Origin: Planctomycetota bacterium
Lineage (GTDB): Bacteria > Planctomycetota > J058 > JAJDCP01
NCBI GenBank assembly: GCA_029260765.1
Contig: JAJDCP010000138.1
Span: 1 to 39,078 of the forward strand
Length of the DNA stretch: 39,078 bases
Direction: 5' to 3'
This document shows, in pieces, positions 33,263-39,078 of this stretch. The position numbers were made by a program, and so were the translations under genes. The notes beneath the pieces were generated by a model. The model made no database searches, was not told the DNA's origin, and was given only the letters and a program-made list of their open reading frames with translations. Positions within the stretch are counted from its first letter, which is position 1. The number at the start of each line of letters is the position of its first letter.

Positions 33263-33808
33263 TCAGTCGACGCGGAAGGCCAGCTCGATGCTCTTGAAGA
33301 ACGCGTCCAGAGCTTCGTCGTGGCGCGCCAGGCTCGCCTCTTTGGCGACCAACTTGAAGTACAAGGGCCCTTCGGGTCCTTCCAGGATCGCCGCGCGCAG
33401 CCCGAAACCAGGACCCCCTTCGGCACCCGGCCCCATGCCACCGCCATAGGTCCCCGTGGCGCGCAGCCGCAGCAGCGCCATGCCTGCGACCTCGCCTTCG
33501 GTCTGTTCCGCAACCTCTGCGGTCTCGCGCCCATCGGGTTGGCTGAACTGGCCCAGCCAGCGGTCGACATTGCTGGCCGTATCGCCCGCGCCCTCGGCAC
33601 CGAAGTAGTAGACTACCAGCACCAACGGATCGTCGCCCTCTTCGGCGCCGGGCAAGGCGAGCTCGAGGGCGCGCATCTCATTGCTCGGCTCGAGCACCTT
33701 CCAGTCTTCGGGCAGCGTGAGCCGCACAGCGCGGACGTCGGCGGTCTCCGCCATGATGCTCGGGGACAGGATCAGGACGAGACTCAGGATCAAACAGGCT
33801 CTAGGCAT
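33263..33808 (-). CDS. Secreted protein of a conserved unknown family, 181 aa
   Basis: ATG 33808 with AGGAGA upstream; signal peptide MPRACLILSLVLILSPSIMA followed by ET. The mature part has 'LPEDWKVLEPSNEMRALELALPG', 'DDPLVLVVYYFGAEGAGDTASNVDRWLGQFSQPDG', 'TGTYGGGMGPGAEGGPGFGLRAAILEGPEGPLYFKLVAKEASLARHDEALDAFFKSI'. I remember this order ('...P..W........M.......LP.....D...L.VFYF...G....N..RW..QF..PDG...', then 'Y.FKL.G') from many secreted Planctomycetota proteins of unknown function. It is compact and probably soluble in the periplasm. It lies 78 bases after the VCBS gene on the same strand. Confidence 0.75.
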   Translation of the reverse strand: MPRACLILSLVLILSPSIMAETADVRAVRLTLPEDWKVLEPSNEMRALELALPGAEEGDDPLVLVVYYFGAEGAGDTASNVDRWLGQFSQPDGRETAEVAEQTEGEVAGMALLRLRATGTYGGGMGPGAEGGPGFGLRAAILEGPEGPLYFKLVAKEASLARHDEALDAFFKSIELAFRVD

Positions 33809-33886
33809 CGGAGGTCTCCTGGTTGTGGTGGGAGCAGTCTACCCGATGGGGCGGACCGATTCCGCAACTGCAACGGGTGAGGAGCC

Positions 33887-34900
33887 TCAAGGACCGCCGA
33901 GAAACAGATAGACAAAACCCGTCGTCCCGTCGTCCTTCGTCTCGCAGTTGCCGACCAGCAGATCTTTGTGCCCGTCGTTGTTCCAATCACAGACCTCGAG
34001 CCGCAGCCGGTAGCCGGGCAGGATGCGGTCTTCGCCCAGGCTCTCTCTCACGGCCCGATAGCCCGTCTGGACCAGACGCTTGCCGGTCAGCAACGACACG
34101 CCCGTCTCGAAGCTGCCGTCCTCAGCCCGACGGAACCAGGTGATGTCGCCCGCCTCGTCGCCCACCAGCAGATCGAGCAGGCCATCGTCGTCCCAGTCGA
34201 CCGCAAGGGGATCGGACTTGCTGCCGACCTTGATGCCGAGGCCGTCCACCATCAGCTGACTGCGCGCGCCGAACCGGTACTCTCTGGCAGTGCCGAGGTT
34301 GAGATTGAGGTAGACCTCGCCGGAGACGTTGCCGACCAGCATGTCGAGGTCGCCGTCGCCCTCCCAGTCGACGAAGTTGGCGGTCGACATGATGGTCGGT
34401 CCGGTCCAAAGGGGTTCACCGTTTTCGTCCGTGGTGTTCTCATACTCAGCGATGACCAGCGGCGCTTCGAATCCCTCATCATTGCCCGCAAACAGCTTGA
34501 CGACGCCAGGTACATACTGCCCCGAGATCACGTCGATCTTCCCATCCGCGTTGAGATCCACAAACTGTGGATCAAAACCGATGCATCACGCGCTCGGCAT
34601 GATGGCATCTCCGCCACCTGCCTGCAGATAGGAGAAGCCGCTGAAGCGGGGCTCGTCATCGCTGCCCTGATTGAGATAGATGCGCGCCCGGCCGCCCTCA
34701 AACTCACCGACGATGAGGTCCTTGCGGCCGTCATTGTCTACATCGAAGACGAAGGGCGCCGCGTGACCAGACAGGGCCTCGATGGGCAGGCCCTCGGCCT
34801 CGATCTTGATCGGATCGCGCAGGAGGCGGAGCTCATCAGCCTGAGCCGCGAGGCCCAGCACTGCGACCAGCAACATGGGACGGAAGAAAATGGGTCTCAT
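33887..34900 (-). CDS. VCBS/FG-GAP repeat protein with in-frame TGA, candidate selenoprotein, 337 aa
   Basis: ATG 34900 follows AAGGAAC; MRPIFFRPMLLVAVLGLAAQ is a signal peptide with AQ cleavage. VCBS/FG-GAP repeats carry calcium-type loops: 'FVFDVDNDGRKDLIVGEFEGG', 'FVDLNADGKIDVISGQYVPG', 'FVDWEGDGDLDMLVGN', 'VDWDDDGLLDLLVGDEAG', 'VCDWNNDGHKDLLVGNCE', so it is probably a beta-propeller. The frame is broken once, at codon 105 (34588-34586), by TGA in '...DAIMPSA-TGA-C-IGFDPQFVD'. The frame before and after is the same, so no indel is involved. From memory, homologues carry a CC pair before 'IGF.PQ..D', making TGA a Cys position. A SECIS-like hairpin lies 12 bases downstream. Alternatives are a nonsense mutation or a sequencing error of TGC/TGT to TGA. 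Confidence 0.8.
34555..34588 (-). promoter_or_regulatory. Candidate bacterial SECIS element after the TGA
   Basis: TGA at 34588-34586; 12 bases later GATCCACA (34573-34566) pairs perfectly with TGTGGATC (34562-34555) around a GTT loop (34565-34563). The apical loop starts 20 bases after TGA and begins with G. This fits the published bacterial consensus as I recall it: loop 3-14 bases, G in its first two positions, stem 4-16 bp, 16-37 bases from UGA to loop. A 3-bp outer stem (GTT/AAC) can form beyond a 2x2 internal loop. Confidence 0.55.
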
Positions 34901-35078
34901 GGGTTGTTCCTTGGTTGGGAATGGTCTGGGCACAAGTACGATGGCCCCCAGCCATGACTCTACACGATCAAGCAGAGCCTGGTCGAACGCCAGGTTCGCC
35001 TCCCTTGACAGGTAGAAGCGCTGGCGGGCCGCTCTCCATTTTCCCGCCAAGCACTAGATCGGCCCTCTCGCTCAGCCT

Positions 35079-37412
35079 TCACTTGCCATGCATACGATAC
35101 GCGGCGTCCCAGTCTTCGGGTGGAGGGCGCTCGGCCAGCTCCTCAGCCCGAGCCAGATGCAAAGCGGGCACGATATCATCAGGCGCGCGCTCGACGAGCC
35201 CGCGGAACACGTCCGCCGCCTCCCGGAAACGCCTCGAGACCAGAGCCTGCCAACCAGCCTCGAGCTCTGCCCGGGAGCTCGCCTTGCTCGCCCTGAGGCC
35301 TTCGGGGTCGCAGGCGAAGACCTCGTAGATGTCCAGGGCTGCCACACGCCCCTTGACCTGGACGCTCTCGACAAAGCGGCAGTCGCGGGCCCGCGGGTCC
35401 ACCAGCCCGTCACGGGTGGCCGCGCTGATCAGAATGCCCGCCCGGTAGCGCTTGGTCAGACCCTCCAGACGCGAGGCCGTGTTGACCACGTCGGCGATGA
35501 CCGTGCCCTCGATGCGCTGCTGCTCTCCGATGATCCCCAAGGTGAGTTGCCCGGTGTGGATCCCAATCCCCAGACGGATCGGGGTCTTCCCCGCCTGCAC
35601 CCGCACACCATTGAAGCGATCGACGGCCGCGAGCATGCCCACGGCGGCCGCCACGGCTCCGTCTGGTACGCCAGGGAACAAAGCCATCACAGCGTCCCCG
35701 AGATACTTGTCGATGAAGCCTCCGTGCTCACGGATCACCGGCCCGATCTCGGCGAGCAGGGAGTTGACGAAGGCGAAGGTCTCGTCCGGCGTCATGCCCT
35801 CGGCCAGGGTGGTGAAGCCGCGCACATCCGCGAACAGGACCGTCATCACCCGGCTGCACTGGTCGCCGAGCTCAACGCCCACGATGGACTCCTGGCCGAG
35901 TTGCTGCAGGAAGGCCTGGGGTACGAAGCGGAAGGCAGCCTGCTTTGCGCGCTGCAGAGCCTGACGCGCAGCGTCGATCGAGTGGACCATACCGTTGAAG
36001 GCCAGGGCGAGGCGTCCGAACTCGTCGCTGCTGCCGGTCTGCACCCGGCTCTGGAGGTCTCCTTGCTGGACCCGCTCCACCCCCTGCATCAGCTGACCGA
36101 TAGGCCGCAGCACCGAGCCCCGATAGAGGAAGGGCAGGCCCAGGATCAGAAAGGCCACGGTGGCGAGCATGATCAGGCCGGTGGACTGGGTCGCTGCCTG
36201 GATCTCGGCGCGCCATTCGGTGGCCGACCAGCCGACCTCGTACACCCTGCCCGGGGTTTTCCAATAGAACGCGTTGTAGCGTTGCACCGGGGACAGCAGC
36301 GCACCGTAGAAGCGGCTGCCAGCGCGCACGTAAAAAGGCTGGGGCGCCTGTGAAAAGGTCTCTCGCCAGCTGCGTTCGCGGCGGTTGCTCTCGACCAGAT
36401 CTGTCGGCTGCAGGTCGTCTGTCTTGAACAGGAAGCGGGCCTCCGTCTCCCACAGTGCCGCGGAGTCCGGCCGCACAAGCACAAACCGAACCCCCGCGGC
36501 GGGCTCCAGACCATCGAGCTGTAGCGCGGCACTGTCCGACAGCACACCGGAGGAACGGGCGAGCAGCGCACGGATACGGTCTGCCTCGGCCTGGCGGCGG
36601 GCAGACAGGTCCGCCTCGAGGCCCAGGCCGAGCTGTGTGAGCAGCAGCGCCAGCACCCCCACCACCCCGGCCAGGGGTATGGCCACCAGCTTGAAGCGCA
36701 GGCGGGTCGGTTCCTGGGAGTGGTCGACATGGATCATCACCACTGCGCAGGTCACGATCAGGCGCAGGATCGCGCGGACATCGTCGATCCCGAGGAGAGT
36801 CGCGACCGGCAGTAGAACCAGCGCCAACATCGCCAGAGTGAACTTGCGTAGCGCCCGACCCGGCCGCGTGGCAGGCCGCAGCAGGGCAGCCAGGAAGTCC
36901 GCTCCTTGTCTGCGTTCGAAGCGGATCCACTTGCGGAAGAAGGTGACAAAGACCCAGCCATAGGTGACCAGCAGGAAGTTGCGGAACACCCCCGCGAGCA
37001 CCGGGTTCCTCAGCAAGTCGTCGGGCGTGGCGCTGAGCGTTCGGCACTCCTGCATCCAGGGTTGGTAGATGGGCAGATTGGTGGCGACAGACACGATGAA
37101 TCGACCCGAGGTCAGTAGCAGGAACAGCACAAAGAGCCCGGTCATCAGACGCCGTTCTCGGGGTCGGTCGTCCTCGAAGACGTGGTAGACGAAGAGCATC
37201 AGGAACAGTGCGACGAAGTCGCGAGAGACGCCTCCTATGGAGAGTGCCAGGTCGAGCTCCAGAGCAGACTTCAGCCAGACCAGAGCCATGGCGTTCAGCG
37301 CACCTGCCAGGGTCGCCAGGCCGAGGAGTCGTGTGGCACGGGAGCCTTTCGGCAGGGACAGAAGATGCCAGGAGATGTAGCACAGGACGAGACCGACAGC
37401 TCCCGAGGTCAA
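35079..37412 (-). CDS. Membrane-bound class III adenylate cyclase with HAMP domain, 777 aa
   Basis: Starts at the TTG at 37412 (or at an ATC seven codons earlier that has the better ribosome site). About seven N-terminal helices ('GLVLCYISWHLL', 'FVALFLMLFVYHVF', 'MTGLFVLFLLLTSGRFIV', and so on) precede an extracytoplasmic sensor region (~260-390) rich in Arg/Asp. A membrane helix ('LIMLATVAFLILGLPFLY') and a HAMP linker ('LRPIGQLMQGVERVQQGDLQSRVQTGSSDEFGRLALAFNGMVHSI') follow. The cyclase (~520-680) has 'VLFADVRGFTTLAEGMTPDE' and 'GFIDKYLGDAVMALFPG' (metal Asp in DVRG and GDAV; substrate Lys in KYLG), and 'GTVIADVVNTASRLEGLTKR'. All catalytic residues for an adenylyl cyclase are visible. It ends in a TPR-like segment. 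It signals to cAMP. Confidence 0.92.
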   Translation of the reverse strand: MTSGAVGLVLCYISWHLLSLPKGSRATRLLGLATLAGALNAMALVWLKSALELDLALSIGGVSRDFVALFLMLFVYHVFEDDRPRERRLMTGLFVLFLLLTSGRFIVSVATNLPIYQPWMQECRTLSATPDDLLRNPVLAGVFRNFLLVTYGWVFVTFFRKWIRFERRQGADFLAALLRPATRPGRALRKFTLAMLALVLLPVATLLGIDDVRAILRLIVTCAVVMIHVDHSQEPTRLRFKLVAIPLAGVVGVLALLLTQLGLGLEADLSARRQAEADRIRALLARSSGVLSDSAALQLDGLEPAAGVRFVLVRPDSAALWETEARFLFKTDDLQPTDLVESNRRERSWRETFSQAPQPFYVRAGSRFYGALLSPVQRYNAFYWKTPGRVYEVGWSATEWRAEIQAATQSTGLIMLATVAFLILGLPFLYRGSVLRPIGQLMQGVERVQQGDLQSRVQTGSSDEFGRLALAFNGMVHSIDAARQALQRAKQAAFRFVPQAFLQQLGQESIVGVELGDQCSRVMTVLFADVRGFTTLAEGMTPDETFAFVNSLLAEIGPVIREHGGFIDKYLGDAVMALFPGVPDGAVAAAVGMLAAVDRFNGVRVQAGKTPIRLGIGIHTGQLTLGIIGEQQRIEGTVIADVVNTASRLEGLTKRYRAGILISAATRDGLVDPRARDCRFVESVQVKGRVAALDIYEVFACDPEGLRASKASSRAELEAGWQALVSRRFREAADVFRGLVERAPDDIVPALHLARAEELAERPPPEDWDAAYRMHGK

Positions 37413-37433
37413 GACTTCGGTACGGTAGTAGAT

Positions 37434-37827
37434 GGCGGTCCTCCTCAGGCCTGTCGGGCGCTGGTATCTGGTTCAAGTGCCCGCCCATTCGGTCTTAAGA
37501 GGAGGATAGCAACTGGGAGAGAGTCACGTGCACCCGAAGGGGCATCAGGCTCGGGTCGTGAATCCAGGAGAGTGGTTCGAAGTTGTGCGGATGCACGCGT
37601 GCTTGGACGTCGTAGCTCTGATGGGCGGTACGGGAGGGCCCCGTTGACTTCCGGCTGGATGGGAGCTTGGCCGCCAGCCGGTCGTTGCCCGTGCCGTGGG
37701 TGTTGGGGCTCGCGAGGGTCGATTCTTGAGCTTCTACGGCACAAAGGGGGATGATGTTGCAAGAGCCTGTGGGTAAAATGAAGGGATATCTAAAGTTGTG
37801 GATTCCAAGCCCAAGCGGGAGTGCATC
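37434..37827. other. Intergenic region between divergent genes
   Basis: The 0.39 kb between the cyclase and the Lys-rich protein gene must hold both promoters. GAGGAGG at 37441-37447 (minus sense) is the cyclase ribosome site. A TAAAAT (37774-37779) could be a -10 of the plus-strand gene, but no -35 fits. No repeat seen. Confidence 0.35.
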
Positions 37828-38802
37828 ATGCCGAACAGTCCCACGACATCTCCGTCCAAGAAGAAGAACGGCCCCCTGGCCGCGGTCAAGGCCGTGGCCA
37901 ACAAGGCCAAGGCCAAGGCCCTGCTGGCAGCGAATCGCAAGAAGGAGCTGAAGAAGCTCGAGGCAAAGGCAAGGAAGGCGATAGACGCGTACACGAAACA
38001 GGCAAAGATGAACCTGAAGGGCTCGATGGCCGTGATCGAGGAGTGGAAAAAGGTCGCCAAGCGCGTCAAGAAGATCGACAGCTGGTCGACCTTCTGCCTC
38101 AAGGTCGGTATCGCCAGCGCGGCGACAGCGGCGGGCCTCGGGCTGGTCAAGTACGCCAGTGGAATTCTGGCTGCCGGCGAGACCGTCGCGACCACCACCG
38201 CGACAGGAACCTGCATCGAGATGGGCATGACGGGCGGCGGGATCTTGCTCCCGACCGAGGTGGCGATCACGACGACGGCGGAGGCCGCGCCGTTCTTGTC
38301 GCAGTTGGCCACCGGCCTCACCTCGGTCACCAGTTTGAGCTATTCCAAGGCTGCGACTATCGTCGCAGGGAGCATCAAGGGCCTTCTGCTCACGGGGGGG
38401 ACCTTCACCCTCAACTACCTGAAGGGCGAATTCAACAAGATTGGTGCGGCCACACTGACCAAGAGCACGGATCCCGAGTTCGTGTCCTTGTTGGCCTTGG
38501 TCAAGGCAGATGCCGCCAAGGCGGCGACCTACATCCTCTTGGAGAAGGCGGCGAAGGCGCTGATCGACGCGGCGCGCCAGGTTTCTGCCCAAGCAGCCCA
38601 GAACGCACAGAGAGCCGCTGCCAAGATCGACTATACCGAGGAAGTCAGCGCCTGGACCGAGCATGTGGCGATCCGCTGGAGCCCACGCGCTGTCCTCAAG
38701 CAAGCCTACATGGGGTTGGCTTCCGGCGGCGCGAACGAGCTGATCTGGGGTCGTGCGCTCACGGGTCTGGTCGGCCTGCGGATTGCCTTGAACGCCGTGT
38801 AG
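37828..38802 (+). CDS. Lys- and Ala-rich protein with hydrophobic centre, 324 aa, unknown
   Basis: The ATG at 37828 is preferred for its GGGAG site six bases upstream; an in-frame GTG lies ten codons earlier. The first ~90 residues are strongly basic with Ala/Lys-rich helices ('VKAVANKAKAKALLAANRKKELKKLEAKARKAIDAY'). Residues ~95-170 are hydrophobic with many small residues ('CLKVGIASAATAAGLGLVKYASGILAAGETVATTTATG') and could enter a membrane without being classic membrane helices. The C-terminal half is an amphipathic helix region ('LLEKAAKALIDAARQVSAQAAQNAQRAAAK'). There is no signal peptide. The glycine-and-threonine-rich hydrophobic centre flanked by long helices resembles pore-forming or colicin-like toxins in general outline only; no family is recognised. 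Confidence 0.6.
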   Translation: MPNSPTTSPSKKKNGPLAAVKAVANKAKAKALLAANRKKELKKLEAKARKAIDAYTKQAKMNLKGSMAVIEEWKKVAKRVKKIDSWSTFCLKVGIASAATAAGLGLVKYASGILAAGETVATTTATGTCIEMGMTGGGILLPTEVAITTTAEAAPFLSQLATGLTSVTSLSYSKAATIVAGSIKGLLLTGGTFTLNYLKGEFNKIGAATLTKSTDPEFVSLLALVKADAAKAATYILLEKAAKALIDAARQVSAQAAQNAQRAAAKIDYTEEVSAWTEHVAIRWSPRAVLKQAYMGLASGGANELIWGRALTGLVGLRIALNAV

Positions 38803-39008
38803 CCTCCCCACTGGTCCCGCAGGACCGCGTCGCCGGTTCTGCTCAGCTCGGACAGACACGAGAGCAGCGGCTTCTCGCCGTGGCCCAGGGCCAGCGACAG
38901 CCGCGCCTGCAGCTCCAGCGCCTCTGCCAGGAGCTCCAGGGTCTGTTGATCAACCGTCAAGCCTTGCCTGGTGTTTGCCGATTCTTCCTGTAGGGGCGGG
39001 GTTTGCAC

Positions 39009-39078
39009 CTCGCGGACTCGGACGCTTCGCTCTCGCGGACTCGGACGCTTCGCTCTCGCGGACTCGGACGCTTCGCTC
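39009..39078 (+). repeat. 23-bp tandem repeat reaching the right edge
   Basis: CTCGCGGACTCGGACGCTTC plus GCT repeats from 39009, 39032 and 39055, with three identical copies visible; the array runs past the window end. The 0.2 kb before it (38803-39008) holds no convincing gene. Confidence 0.85.

Noticed and set aside
38706..39008. Minus-strand frame of about 100 codons overlapping the Lys-rich gene
   Set aside because: Its first part looks helical, but it overlaps the better-supported plus-strand gene by 97 bases, has a GTG start in repeat DNA and no ribosome site.
1..39078. CRISPR array, tRNA, rRNA or tmRNA genes
   Set aside because: No regularly spaced direct repeats with unique spacers, and no cloverleaf or conserved rRNA blocks were noticed on either strand.

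Overview
The window is GC-rich chromosomal DNA with both housekeeping and accessory genes. Tex, SmpB and ComF mark it as bacterial. Many genes encode signal-peptide or lipoprotein products of little-known families, several with AQ-type cleavage sites. There is also a VCBS/FG-GAP protein, a secreted quadratic-type 180-residue protein, and the remnant of a secreted-protein N-terminus ('LPTGPGLAAGYPGD'). From memory this mixture suits Planctomycetota best, with Myxococcota as the alternative. That is an inference; no rRNA or other decisive marker is present.

Layout. 1-5 kb: the 5' end of a four-helix-bundle protein gene, a HEAT-like protein, a 0.9-kb gene-free stretch with three dispersed ~72-bp repeats, a MORN-type membrane protein, a TPR protein and a small secreted protein. 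5-15 kb: mostly single genes (ASCH/PUA-like protein, OmpA-like C-terminal protein, alpha/beta hydrolase, NAD-dependent epimerase-like protein, phytase-like lipoprotein, GNAT acetyltransferase) and two paralogous PH-like membrane proteins, one broken by a one-base insertion in a G6 run. This part also holds a pseudogene leader and a 305-bp element bounded by a perfect 20-bp inverted repeat. 14.8-24 kb: a plus-strand block of comF, tex, a Cys-rich small protein, an 802-residue protein with two CHAP-like domains, smpB and an SNF2 helicase.

24-35 kb is a long minus-strand block. Its centre is a TPAT-type (TPR-associated) TRAP transporter: TatT lipoprotein, DctP-like binding protein, DctQ-like and DctM-like membrane subunits. 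The genes overlap by 4 bases at two junctions and are followed by an FAD oxidoreductase and, after a gap, a family 2 glycosyltransferase. The DctM subunit carries a C-terminal extension of roughly 480 residues with Fn3-like, receiver-like and Ig-like beta regions, which is very unusual. Upstream of the transporter lie a secreted protein and a VCBS/FG-GAP gene. That gene is interrupted by a single in-frame TGA, followed by a perfect 8-bp stem with a GTT loop at the spacing expected of a bacterial SECIS element. It is the best candidate in the window for something undescribed: a selenocysteine-containing VCBS protein with an adjacent Sec-Cys pair.

35-39 kb: a membrane-bound class III adenylate cyclase (minus), a Lys-rich, Ala-rich protein without recognisable family (plus), and 23-bp tandem repeats running off the right edge. 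Small repeats are numerous, including a family of hairpins beginning CTGTAGCG whose stem sequences differ but remain self-complementary in two of three copies.
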